Assembly: GCA_903970465.1 (NCBI GenBank)
Contig: CAJCIO010000144.1
Location: 1 to 51,871 of the forward strand
Length of the DNA: 51,871 nt
Direction: 5' to 3'
DNA from: Gammaproteobacteria bacterium
GTDB lineage: Bacteria > Pseudomonadota > Gammaproteobacteria > Pseudomonadales > Pseudomonadaceae
This document shows positions 40,491-50,012 of the stretch, in pieces (the first letter of the stretch is position 1; each line of letters begins with the position of its first letter). The notes below the pieces were generated by a model, which was not told the DNA's origin, made no database searches, and saw only the letters and a list, made by a program, of their open reading frames with translations. Made by a program: the position numbers and the translations under genes.

Positions 40491-41812
40491 ACCAGCCCTT
40501 GAGCGTTTTGATCGTCGAAGACGATCCCCATGTGTTGCTGGGCTGCCAGCAGGCATTGGCCCTTGAAGATATCGTCAGTGAAGGTGTCGGCAGCGCCGAA
40601 GAAGCCCTGGCACGGATCGGCGAGGATTTCGCCGGCATCGTGGTCAGTGATATCCGCCTGCCCGGCATCGATGGCCTGCAACTGCTCGATCAGTTGAAGG
40701 CCCGCGATCCAAGCCTGCCGATCGTCCTGATCACCGGCCATGGCGACATTTCCATGGCGGTCGGTGCCATGCGCGCCGGCGCGTATGACTTCATGGAAAA
40801 ACCTTTTTCGCCAGAACGGCTGGTCGATGTGGTGCGCCGCGCGCTTGAGCACTGCGGCCTGGCGCGAGAAGTCACCTCGTTGCGCCGCCAACTGGCCGGG
40901 CGCTCGGCGCTGGAGACGCGCATCATCGGCCGTTCGCCGGCGATGGAAAACCTGCGCGAACTGATCGCCAATGTCGGCGATACCTCGGCCAACGTGCTGA
41001 TCGAAGGCGAAACCGGCACCGGCAAGGAACTGGTCGCGCGCTGCCTGCACGATTTCAGCCGGCGCCAGGCCAACGCCTTTGTCGCGCTCAATTGCGGCGG
41101 CCTGCCAGAGAGCCTGTTCGACAGCGAGATCTTCGGGCACGAAGCCAATGCCTTTACCGGCGCCGGCAAACGCCGTATCGGCAAGATCGAACACGCCCAC
41201 CAGGGCACGCTGTTCCTCGACGAAATCGAGAGCATGCCGATGTCGATGCAGATCAAACTGCTGCGCGTATTGCAGGAGCGAACCCTCGAACGACTGGGCT
41301 CGAACCAGAGCATAGCGGTCGATTGCCGGGTCATCGCCGCGACCAAATCCGACCTTGAAGCGCTGAGCCAACAAAGCCAGTTCCGCAGCGACCTCTATTA
41401 CCGGCTCAACGTGGTGACCCTGGAGCTGCCGCCGTTGCGCGAACGCCGCGAGGACATCCTCATGCTGTTCGAGCACTTCCTGCAGTTGTCGGCGCTGCGC
41501 TTCGACCGCGAGCCGCCGCCGCTGGAGGCCAGCACTGTGTCGCGCTTGATGAGCCACGGCTGGCCCGGCAACGTACGCGAATTGCGTAACGTCGCCGAGC
41601 GTCATGCCCTGGGCCTGCCGGCGTTCAAGAAGAGCGCCAACGATGCCCTGCAGCAGCCGCTGAATTTCACCGAGGCCGTGGAGGCCTTCGAACGCAACCT
41701 GCTGAGCGAAGCGCTGCAACGCAGTGGCGGCAATCAAAGTCAGGCCAGCCAGGAGTTGGGCATGGCCAAGACCACGCTGTTCGACAAAGTCAAGAAGTAC
41801 GGCTTGGGCTAG
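40487..41812 (+). CDS. aauR: Sigma-54 dependent response regulator AauR (DctD type)
   Basis: A 441-residue activator: receiver (acidic pair EDD near residue 10, phosphoacceptor D55 in VVSDIRLPG, Lys in EKPF), AAA+ domain with GETGTGKE Walker A, LFLDEIESM Walker B, and a Fis-type HTH at the end (SQASQELGMAKTTLFDKVKKYG). The sigma-54 contact loop reads NAFTGA rather than GAFTGA. Partner of aauS; target sites predicted before aatJ. No terminator was seen after it. Confidence 0.93.
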   Translation: MNQPLSVLIVEDDPHVLLGCQQALALEDIVSEGVGSAEEALARIGEDFAGIVVSDIRLPGIDGLQLLDQLKARDPSLPIVLITGHGDISMAVGAMRAGAYDFMEKPFSPERLVDVVRRALEHCGLAREVTSLRRQLAGRSALETRIIGRSPAMENLRELIANVGDTSANVLIEGETGTGKELVARCLHDFSRRQANAFVALNCGGLPESLFDSEIFGHEANAFTGAGKRRIGKIEHAHQGTLFLDEIESMPMSMQIKLLRVLQERTLERLGSNQSIAVDCRVIAATKSDLEALSQQSQFRSDLYYRLNVVTLELPPLRERREDILMLFEHFLQLSALRFDREPPPLEASTVSRLMSHGWPGNVRELRNVAERHALGLPAFKKSANDALQQPLNFTEAVEAFERNLLSEALQRSGGNQSQASQELGMAKTTLFDKVKKYGLG

Positions 41813-41937
41813 CGGATATCCCACATTCATCGATCCCTACATATGTAAAGCCTGTACCCACCGTTGCACCTCTCTAATTGCGCTAATACCCGGCGGGGGC
41901 TGACCACGCCGGCTTCACGCCAATGGAGAGGTAAATC

Positions 41938-44900
41938 ATGACAGGTCACATCGACCCAACGCTGCCCACACGCCCGTTCGACCCTGGCACCGGCCCTGCC
42001 CCTATCAAGGATCCCAGCCTGTTCCTCAGTGCTGCCAGGCAATGGACGGAATGCCGCCAGCAACTGCTTGACCTGATAGGCAACGCCCCTGGTGCAAGGG
42101 CCTCACTGCGCCAGTTGCTGAACGCCCAACTGGCCCTGGATGGGGACCAGGTCGGCCTGAGCTACCGCGTCAGCCCGGCAAACGACGAGGATCAAACGCA
42201 CAGCGAGCATTTCGTCAGCTTGCTCGAACTCTGCGCCGTGGTGATTCAGCAGCCCGACCTGAGCGCGCTGAACCTCGACGCAGTGGTCAGCGGAGTTCCG
42301 GATCAACATGCCTTGCACGGCAAAACGCCTCATGAACTAGCGCAGCGGCTCAAATCCCTGAATGCCCAGGCTTTCGTGGTTGGCCAATGGGACGCCTACT
42401 GGAATGCCCGAGCGCCAGGCACGCCACACGCTCGTCGCGAGCTCGCGGCGAAGCACTTCAGGACCCACCTGTACTGTGCCTATCAACTGAGCTACGCCCG
42501 AGGGTCCCTGACGGCCGCCGATCTCAAGCCACTACTGGCCGTGCTGGAAGCAGGGGGCAGCGAACCGCTACTCGATAACGAAAACGTCTATATCGAGACC
42601 CTCACCCTATTGCCTTGGGGGGCGGGCTCACAGCGACTGCCGGGCGCGTTGGTGATCACCTACGACGGCCATGAACCCACCCGGCAACTGCTGTTCCTTC
42701 CTGGCCAGGCCCCGGCGCTGTCGCTGTTCGCCGATCGCAATGTCCTCGAGGCCTGGCTGCTCGAAAACAAACGTCGCTTGTGGCCCGAGGCGGCGCAGGT
42801 ATTTTCGGCAGTGGACAGCATTGGCTATGGCCGACAAGAGCAGGGTCTGGCGCCGCTGTTCAAGGAGCTGGTCAACTGCCTGCGCAACAACCTGATCACC
42901 AGCCTCTACCGCCACATCGATTCGCCGCTCCCGCAAAGTGCCAGCGAAGCCCTGGCCGCCGCTGATATCTTCGACACTTCACGCGCCAGCCACAGCTTGC
43001 TCGCCCCAGCGCCCCAACTGCCCGAAGCACAGGATCTGCAAACCACCGCCAGCCTGTTTGGCCAGCTCTACGCTGACCTCGACTTTGCCGCCCGACAGGC
43101 TTCGATCATCCAGCAACGCGATGCGTTCGAGGCGTTGCTCGGCAATGATTACCAAGGCGATGCCGATGACCCTAATCTGCTGACGCTCAAGCGCGCCATC
43201 GACGCCCTCGGCAACCAGCAGGTCGCTGCACTGACCGCGGCGCGCACTTTGCTGCAGGCACAGACCCCGCAAGACCTCTACAGCCTGCGCCGACAGCCCA
43301 ACGCCGCCTACGACGCACTCTATACCGCGCGACTGGCGGGGATACGGGCCGAGGCTGACATTCAGCGAGCGCTCAAGCAGCTGGATAGCACCGAGGCGGG
43401 GATGATCAATAGCGTGCTCGACGCGCCGGTCGCCCTCCACCGCCTCGACAGCCAAGTGGTCGCTGCGACCGTATCGGTTTCAATGACTGAAACGGGCGGT
43501 GACCACCATTCCCGAGAGTTGGACGGCGTACTGGTGATCACTCGCCAGGACGTGCTCGATGACACCACCGCGAACGGCAGCCTGCTGCTCTACTGGCCGG
43601 GTGTCGATGGCGGCTTGCAACGTTTCGCCTCATACAGCGCTCTCGAGCAAATGCTGCTGAAAACATCGCTCGACGATGACCGGCATACACTCACCCTGAC
43701 CCCATTGAGCGGCGACGCCCTGGCCTACGGGCTGCAGAATCAACTCCACCACTGCGAACGCAAAGCCGCGCAGTTGCTCAAGCAGTACCCGAGCGCCACT
43801 CGACCGGCCGAGCAGGCGCAAGCACTGCAACGCCTGGTGGAGAAAACCGTGCAGGCACTTGGTGTGCCGCATCATCGCGCCCGCGAAACGGCCTATGGGC
43901 AACTGCTGGAGCTCAACCGCAGCAGCGCGCTGCACGCTCAACTGCCGGGCTGGCTGACTACCCTGCCGCAGGCCTACCGCCACCGGTTAAAGGCGCTCAT
44001 CCAGCAGTATGCGCCAGCGGTGCAGCACGCCCAAACGCTGCTCGAAGGGGAGATACCGCTGCGTGAAGACTTCACCCGCGCCCGTATTCAGCAACGCCTG
44101 CGCAGCGACTTCGGCGTAACGGGTGATTATACCCTCAGCCTCGACCTGCCGGACTCGGTCCATCGAGTACGTGACCCGATCCAGGGTTCAGGCGCGCAGG
44201 GAGTGCCGAGCAAGACCGTGCTGCGTCCCAGCGAGAAACGCACCACCTTCACCCTCGAACAACTGGCCCTGACCAATATCGACGACGACCTGCGCGAACG
44301 CTATACCTTCGTCGAACTGCACGTGAGCGGTGGTAACGAAAGTGGTCGCGGGCTGCTGCTGGCAGGGTTCACCTACCACTATCTGCAGACCCTGGTCACC
44401 GCCCTGGATTTGTCCGCAGCCTACACGGCACTTATCCGCGCGACCTACATGGGCACGCCCGGCGAACCTGAGTTCAAGCACCAATACCGCCGTGAATGTC
44501 TGCGCAAGCCGATTCAACTGGCGCTGCAAATGCAGAGCCTCTACGCCCGGCAACGCGGCTTGCTCGATGCAAGCGCCAAAGCGACTCTGGACACCGCCAT
44601 CGACGCCGATTCGCCACAGGCCTGGCAGGTCGACGGCAAGCGCATCGTGCTGCGGGCAGCGCGATTCAGCGCGGGGGGCGCGGACACCTCCGACCTCACC
44701 ACGACCTTGTCCGGTGTCACTTTTATCGAGGAGCAAAACAGTGGTCAGACCCTGATCTACTTGCCGGACGATCCCAAGGGCGTCTATTTACGCCACTACC
44801 CCAGCCTGGACGAGGCACGGGAGGGGCTGTTCCTGCTCACCCTCGACTCGCAGATCGCCGAGTATCTGGCCGATCGTGCTCTGCTCGGCGACCGGGCCGC

Positions 44901-47559
44901 GCACCTGAGCCGCCTGCGCCAGGCCCACCAGCGTAATTACTGGCAAATGATCGATGCCGGTTTGCCGTGGCCACCAACCACCTCACTGGCCAATCATCTG
45001 CTCGACGCGCACATGGGCCGCATGATCGAAACACACCGTCGCACCTCCCGCAGCAACGACGCGCTGTATTTGCAGCAGTTCGCACTGGCCAGCGAAAACG
45101 TTTTTCACTACATCAAGATGGCGTTGGGCATGGTGCCTTTCGTTGGCACGGCTGTGGGTCTTTACGACGGTTTCAGGGCACTGGATCAAAGCATCAAGGC
45201 ACTGCTGCGCAAAGACCTCTACGAGGGTCTCGAACAATTCGAGTCGGTCATGCTGTCGCTCGTCGATGCAGCGATGGATCTGATTCCAGGCGCCGGAGTA
45301 GCCAGCGTTCGGGGCGCCACGCGCCAACGCCAACTGCACGGGCTGGCCCAGCAGCCACGCTTGCTGCAGCGCCGCCATCCGGCCACTGGCACAGCAAACG
45401 CCACCCGGCGATTCGAAGGCTACGAGTACGCAGGCGCGATCAATCTCTCCGGGCTGGAGCCCGCCAACAGTGGCATCTATCGCGCAATCTACCGACACCA
45501 GAAGGGGGATTTCGTCATCAGCCAGGGGCATGTCTATGAAGTCACCCTGCACGACAGTCCCCGCACCTGGCGTCTCAAGGGGAGCACCAACAAAACCTAT
45601 CAGCAACCCATTACGCTGGATGAGTCTGGCCAGTGGAATACCCACGGCGCGGTGTATGGCAGGTTGATCAATGGCGGACTGGCAGGCGGAGGCGGTGTGC
45701 TGGGGCACCTGGCCGACGGTCTCGAACCCCTTTGGCCTGCCCCGATTCGCGGCTATCTGCCGGACTGGCTGACGAACCGACTGGAGCATCGCCGCCGCGT
45801 GTTGCTCGACGCGGTCGAGGCCAGCAAAGGCGAGGTGCAGAGCCAGACCCGCGCCCTTATGGCCCTCAGAGATCGAATGGAACACGCCAACCCGGCAGAC
45901 CGCAGCGCATTGCGCGCATCATTCAACGCGCAATCACGCAAGCTGCTCGATACCGCCAAACAAGCTCACGGCAAATTGCTCGAAGTCGAGCCCAGCCTGA
46001 CTGGCGCCAACGCGCGCAAAGCCCGCGAAGACTTGAGCTCGCTGGCAGCGACCATCGTGCAGCGTACCGAGCAAGAGGTGTATGCCCTCAAGCATTCGAT
46101 CAACCGGCGCTACGATCAGCTTGACGAGATCCGCGCCGAGTCCGCGACCCTGTCCTTCGGTATCGCCCATGTGCGCGAACACATGGCCTTGTGGGCCCGT
46201 CGCAAACAGGTGCGCATCGGCCTGGCGCAGGACGCTCAGGCGATTGAAGCGCGCATGGCGCAGATAAACGAGTGGGCGACCCGGGTGACCGTCGCCCGCC
46301 ATCGCAGCGGGGTGATCAACGATGCCATTGCCGTCAGGGAAAAACACAACCCGTGCGTCATGAACGTGCACAAGGCGCAGCAATACCTGGAGGCAATCAA
46401 CCGCTATGACGCTCCTCCGTCCGCTGATTGGTTTGCCTTGATCAATGAAATGAAGCCCCATCGCAACGGCGTGGAGCGTGCCCTCGACACGCAACTCAGC
46501 CTGCCGGAGGTCACCCCTGCGCCGAACGTCGAAAAGCGCCGTCAGGTGCTGGAGCACTGCATCCAGACCTACCGACAGTATCGGACCGCCTTGAATGTAT
46601 GGCTCGCGACTTACCCGACGCTGTTCGACACCGTGCATGTCGAGCCCTTGCTCAGCGCCCTGCAGGAACTGACAACACTCGCCCATGACGGCATTCGCAA
46701 GCTGCCAGGGCGCAGCGAATCCTTGCGTCCGGGTAACCCGCGCCTGCCGGTGGTGCGGCGGTTGTACGAAGTCGAGAACGTCGGCTGGGTCTCAGGTATC
46801 GTCGAGCACCCCGACAGCCCGCGCCAACGCATTACCATCACCGGTGCTAACGGCGAAACCGAAGTGCTGATCATAGAGTCCCCTGGGCGCGCGCGTCTGG
46901 AGCGACCAACCCCTGCGCGCCCTCGGCAAAATCTGCCGGATGTGCAAGCCGAGGCCCAGCGCCGGCTGGATGGACTGGCGCGGTTCATCGACAACATCGA
47001 AGGGCACGCACGCCGCCATGCATCACCTCAGGACCTCGAAGACATGATGGGCATCAAAGCCCGGGACCTGGAACAGCGCGCCACCACTCTGGAACACCTC
47101 GCCGCGGGCGATCCACTGGTAGCAAGGCTGCGTGACCGCGCCATCGAGCTGTACGCCAAGGGCAAGGCACTGCGCATCGCACAATGCTTCGCCAGCAAGA
47201 CACCGACCGAGGGTTATCTGGACTATCTGATCAACCACGATCAAGTCCAGATCGTACGAATCGATCCGCGTCGGGAGCTGCCGCGCGACGCCGACAATCG
47301 AGCGGACTTCATTCAGGAATACGAAGTGCGCGACGTGCGAACCGTTCCAGCGCAAAGCCTGTGGTTCGCGCACTTCCACTTCGGTAGCAAGAATGCCAGC
47401 TTCGAGCAGTTCACCAAAGCCCATCTGAAGCTACCCGAGCAACGCTACAAGGGCCTTAAATGGCAAGCTGCACAGGTAGCGGAAGGCATTGATGCGGTGC
47501 CTATCTGGCGCGGCAATATCGGTCGTGCTTTGGCCACGCGCCACTTCGCCGATCTGTGA
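41938..47559 (+). CDS. Giant dermonecrotic-toxin-domain (DUF6543-like) protein, 1873 residues
   Basis: One uninterrupted 1873-codon frame with a strong RBS (GGAGAGG). It has no signal peptide. Approximate layout: a helical N-terminal region (1-730), a toxin-like block (about 735-1030: LPDSVHRVRDP, RERYTFVELHVSGG, YRRECLRKPIQLALQMQSLYARQRGLL), a short hydrophobic pair (1061-1080 MALGMVPFVGTAVGLYDGF; 1105-1125), a charged helical stalk (1280-1480), and a C-terminal domain (1757-1845) containing YLDYLINHDQVQIVRIDP and LWFAHFHFGSKNASF. Large proteins of this type are common and poorly studied in P. fluorescens relatives and are annotated as dermonecrotic-toxin-like. No VgrG, immunity or chaperone gene is adjacent. 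It lies between aauR and metE, probably an accessory insertion. Confidence 0.85.
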   Translation: MTGHIDPTLPTRPFDPGTGPAPIKDPSLFLSAARQWTECRQQLLDLIGNAPGARASLRQLLNAQLALDGDQVGLSYRVSPANDEDQTHSEHFVSLLELCAVVIQQPDLSALNLDAVVSGVPDQHALHGKTPHELAQRLKSLNAQAFVVGQWDAYWNARAPGTPHARRELAAKHFRTHLYCAYQLSYARGSLTAADLKPLLAVLEAGGSEPLLDNENVYIETLTLLPWGAGSQRLPGALVITYDGHEPTRQLLFLPGQAPALSLFADRNVLEAWLLENKRRLWPEAAQVFSAVDSIGYGRQEQGLAPLFKELVNCLRNNLITSLYRHIDSPLPQSASEALAAADIFDTSRASHSLLAPAPQLPEAQDLQTTASLFGQLYADLDFAARQASIIQQRDAFEALLGNDYQGDADDPNLLTLKRAIDALGNQQVAALTAARTLLQAQTPQDLYSLRRQPNAAYDALYTARLAGIRAEADIQRALKQLDSTEAGMINSVLDAPVALHRLDSQVVAATVSVSMTETGGDHHSRELDGVLVITRQDVLDDTTANGSLLLYWPGVDGGLQRFASYSALEQMLLKTSLDDDRHTLTLTPLSGDALAYGLQNQLHHCERKAAQLLKQYPSATRPAEQAQALQRLVEKTVQALGVPHHRARETAYGQLLELNRSSALHAQLPGWLTTLPQAYRHRLKALIQQYAPAVQHAQTLLEGEIPLREDFTRARIQQRLRSDFGVTGDYTLSLDLPDSVHRVRDPIQGSGAQGVPSKTVLRPSEKRTTFTLEQLALTNIDDDLRERYTFVELHVSGGNESGRGLLLAGFTYHYLQTLVTALDLSAAYTALIRATYMGTPGEPEFKHQYRRECLRKPIQLALQMQSLYARQRGLLDASAKATLDTAIDADSPQAWQVDGKRIVLRAARFSAGGADTSDLTTTLSGVTFIEEQNSGQTLIYLPDDPKGVYLRHYPSLDEAREGLFLLTLDSQIAEYLADRALLGDRAAHLSRLRQAHQRNYWQMIDAGLPWPPTTSLANHLLDAHMGRMIETHRRTSRSNDALYLQQFALASENVFHYIKMALGMVPFVGTAVGLYDGFRALDQSIKALLRKDLYEGLEQFESVMLSLVDAAMDLIPGAGVASVRGATRQRQLHGLAQQPRLLQRRHPATGTANATRRFEGYEYAGAINLSGLEPANSGIYRAIYRHQKGDFVISQGHVYEVTLHDSPRTWRLKGSTNKTYQQPITLDESGQWNTHGAVYGRLINGGLAGGGGVLGHLADGLEPLWPAPIRGYLPDWLTNRLEHRRRVLLDAVEASKGEVQSQTRALMALRDRMEHANPADRSALRASFNAQSRKLLDTAKQAHGKLLEVEPSLTGANARKAREDLSSLAATIVQRTEQEVYALKHSINRRYDQLDEIRAESATLSFGIAHVREHMALWARRKQVRIGLAQDAQAIEARMAQINEWATRVTVARHRSGVINDAIAVREKHNPCVMNVHKAQQYLEAINRYDAPPSADWFALINEMKPHRNGVERALDTQLSLPEVTPAPNVEKRRQVLEHCIQTYRQYRTALNVWLATYPTLFDTVHVEPLLSALQELTTLAHDGIRKLPGRSESLRPGNPRLPVVRRLYEVENVGWVSGIVEHPDSPRQRITITGANGETEVLIIESPGRARLERPTPARPRQNLPDVQAEAQRRLDGLARFIDNIEGHARRHASPQDLEDMMGIKARDLEQRATTLEHLAAGDPLVARLRDRAIELYAKGKALRIAQCFASKTPTEGYLDYLINHDQVQIVRIDPRRELPRDADNRADFIQEYEVRDVRTVPAQSLWFAHFHFGSKNASFEQFTKAHLKLPEQRYKGLKWQAAQVAEGIDAVPIWRGNIGRALATRHFADL

Positions 47560-47565
47560 CACAAC

Positions 47566-47589
47566 GGCCCTGGTGGCAACACCAGGGCC
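47566..47589. terminator. Perfect hairpin between the giant gene and metE
   Basis: GGCCCTGGTG-GCAA-CACCAGGGCC: a perfect ten-base stem with a GCAA tetraloop, seven bases after the giant-gene stop and before the metE stop. No T tract follows on either strand, so termination may be partial. Confidence 0.65.
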
Positions 47590-47595
47590 CCTCCC

Positions 47596-49905
47596 TCAGG
47601 CCAGTTGGCTGCGCAATTGCCGCGCCGCTGCCACCATGTTCACCAACGCTGCTTCGGTCTCGGGCCAGGCCCGCGTCTTGAGGCCGCAATCGGGGTTGAC
47701 CCACAGCCGCTCGGCGGGGATACGCTTGGCCGCCTTGGCCAGCAGTTTGACCATCTCGGCGGTCTCCGGCACCCGTGGCGAATGGATATCGTAGACGCCA
47801 GGGCCAATATCGTTCGGATAGTCGAACGCCTCGAACGCTTCCAACAATTCCATGTCCGAACGCGAGGTCTCGATGGTAATCACATCGGCGTCCATGGCCG
47901 CGATCGCCTTGATCACGTCGTTGAATTCGCTGTAGCACATGTGCGTGTGGATCTGCGTTTCATCGCGCACGCCGCTGGCGCAAAGCCGGAACGCCTCCAC
48001 CGCCCAATCCAGATAGGCCTGCCATTGCGCGCGGCGCAGCGGCAGGCCCTCACGAAAGGCTGCCTCGTCGATCTGTACGATCTTGATTCCGGCCTGCTCC
48101 AGATCCAGCACTTCGTCACGAATTGCCAGCGCCAGCTGTTGCGCCTGAACCTGGCGCGACACATCTTCGCGCTGGAACGACCACATCAGCAGGGTCACCG
48201 GGCCAGTCAGCATGCCCTTCATGACCTTGTCGGTCTGGCGTTGGGCGTACTCGATCCAGGCCACGGTCATGGCCTGCGGTCGACTCAGGTCGCCGTAGAT
48301 GACTGCTGGCTTGACGCAGCGCGAGCCGTAGCTCTGGACCCAGCCGAAACGGGTGAACAGATAGCCGTCCAGTTGCTCGGCGAAGTACTCGACCATGTCG
48401 TTGCGCTCGGCCTCGCCATGCACCAGCACATCCAGACCCAGACGCTCCTGCACCTGCACGGCGTGGCGAATCTCACTGTGCATCGCGTCGGTATAGTCAT
48501 TGGCCGACAGTTTGCCCTGCTTGAAAGCCTGGCGCGCCAAGCGGATGGCCGAGGTCTGCGGGAACGAGCCGATGGTGGTGGTCGCAAAAGCCGGCAATTG
48601 CAGGCGAGCACGCTGCGCCTCGATACGCTGGGCGAAGGGCGACTGGCGCTGGCTATCGGCGGCGGTCACCGCTCTTAACCGCGCCTGCACTTCAGGCTTG
48701 TGAATACGTGCCGATTGCGCGCGGCTCTGCTGCACAGCACGGCTCGCGCTCAGGGCTTGCTGCACGTGCGGCGCGTGTGGCGTATCCAGCGCCTGGGCCA
48801 GCACGGCGATTTCGCCACACTTTTGTACGGCGAAGGCCAGCCAGCTCTTGAGCTCGGCGTCGAGCTTGTCTTCACGTCCCAGATCGACCGGGCTGTGCAG
48901 CAGCGAGCAGGAGCCTGCCACCCACAGATTGTTGCCGAAGCGCAGAGCCGCCTGCTGCAAAAGCGTCAGGGCGTGGTCCAGGTCGCAGCGCCAGACGTTG
49001 CGGCCATTGACCACACCCAGCGACAGCACTTTGTAGCTCGGCAGGCGATCGAGCACGGCCGGCAGTTGCTCGGCGGCACGCACCAGATCGACGTGCAGAC
49101 CGTCCACCGGCAGGCTGGCAGCCAACCCCAGGTTGTCTTCAAGGCCGCTGAAATAGGTGGCGACGAGCTTTTTGAGCGGCGAATACTGGAGGATGTGATA
49201 GGCGCGCTCGAAGGCGCTTTTCCATTCCTGCGGCAGGTCGAGGCCGAGGATCGGCTCGTCGATCTGCACCCATTCCACGCCTTGGCGGGCCAGGCGGCTC
49301 AGGATCTCAGCGTACACCGGCAACAGGCGTTCGAGCAGATCGAGCTTGTTGAACTCGGCACCTTTGGCCTTGCCTAGCCACAGGTAAGTCAGCGGGCCGA
49401 TCACTACCGGCTTGACCTTGTGGCCCAGCGCCAGCGCTTCGTCGACCTCATCGAAGAGTTGATCCCAACTGAGCAGGAAGCGCTGGTCGGCACTGAATTC
49501 GGGGACCAGGTAGTGGTAGTTGGTGTCGAACCACTTGGTCAGTTGCTGAGCGTATTGGGCCTTGCCTGGCTCACCCCCGCAGCAGGTGCTGGCGCCACGG
49601 GCCATGGCGAACAGTGTGTCGAGGGTCGGCCGGCCATCGGCACCCTTGAGCGTGGCGAAACGTTCGGGGATGACGCCCAGGGCCAGCGAGTGACCGAGTA
49701 CTTGGTCGTACCAGGCAAAATCACCCACCGGCAGCAACTCGATGCCGGCCTCCTTCTGCACTTGCCAGTGGCGGGCGCGCAGCTCGCGGCCGACGGCGTG
49801 CAGGCTGGCCTGATCGAGATCGCCCTTCCAATAGGCCTCCTGGGCTTTCTTGAGTTCGCGGTCGGCGCCGATGCGCGGAAATCCGAGGTTGTGGGCCAGT
49901 GCCAT
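47596..49905 (-). CDS. metE: Cobalamin-independent methionine synthase
   Basis: A 769-residue enzyme that methylates homocysteine with methyltetrahydrofolate triglutamate. Zinc-site motifs HTHMCYSEFND and NPDCGLKTR are present in the C-terminal half; the N-terminal HNLGFPRIGADRELKKAQEAYW is typical. The ATG at 49905 (MALAHNLG) is chosen; an upstream frame to 50001 crosses the metR promoter. It is divergent from metR, its usual activator. It ends close to the giant gene, tail to tail. Confidence 0.97.
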   Translation of the reverse strand: MALAHNLGFPRIGADRELKKAQEAYWKGDLDQASLHAVGRELRARHWQVQKEAGIELLPVGDFAWYDQVLGHSLALGVIPERFATLKGADGRPTLDTLFAMARGASTCCGGEPGKAQYAQQLTKWFDTNYHYLVPEFSADQRFLLSWDQLFDEVDEALALGHKVKPVVIGPLTYLWLGKAKGAEFNKLDLLERLLPVYAEILSRLARQGVEWVQIDEPILGLDLPQEWKSAFERAYHILQYSPLKKLVATYFSGLEDNLGLAASLPVDGLHVDLVRAAEQLPAVLDRLPSYKVLSLGVVNGRNVWRCDLDHALTLLQQAALRFGNNLWVAGSCSLLHSPVDLGREDKLDAELKSWLAFAVQKCGEIAVLAQALDTPHAPHVQQALSASRAVQQSRAQSARIHKPEVQARLRAVTAADSQRQSPFAQRIEAQRARLQLPAFATTTIGSFPQTSAIRLARQAFKQGKLSANDYTDAMHSEIRHAVQVQERLGLDVLVHGEAERNDMVEYFAEQLDGYLFTRFGWVQSYGSRCVKPAVIYGDLSRPQAMTVAWIEYAQRQTDKVMKGMLTGPVTLLMWSFQREDVSRQVQAQQLALAIRDEVLDLEQAGIKIVQIDEAAFREGLPLRRAQWQAYLDWAVEAFRLCASGVRDETQIHTHMCYSEFNDVIKAIAAMDADVITIETSRSDMELLEAFEAFDYPNDIGPGVYDIHSPRVPETAEMVKLLAKAAKRIPAERLWVNPDCGLKTRAWPETEAALVNMVAAARQLRSQLA

Positions 49906-49956
49906 GAAGTGTGCTCCCTGTAAATGATGGCACCATTGTCGACAGGGAAGGCAACA

Positions 49957-49969
49957 TGAGACAAACTCA
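49957..49969. promoter_or_regulatory. MetR-like site in the metE-metR intergenic region
   Basis: TGAG-N5-CTCA is an interrupted palindrome close to the MetR consensus TGAA-N5-TTCA, with the two substitutions complementary to each other. It is 52 bases from the metE start and 44 from metR, a position suited to both promoters. Confidence 0.4.
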
Positions 49970-50012
49970 ATAAATTCGCCTTCATCACAAATATCATTCA
50001 TGGAGCACGACG

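Noticed and set aside
40397..41830. 477-codon minus-strand frame opposite aauR
   Set aside because: Antisense to a complete, motif-bearing sigma-54 activator; no family features of its own.
41864..41889. TTGCAC and TAATAC before the giant gene as a promoter
   Set aside because: The spacing is 14 bases, too short for a reliable sigma-70 promoter.
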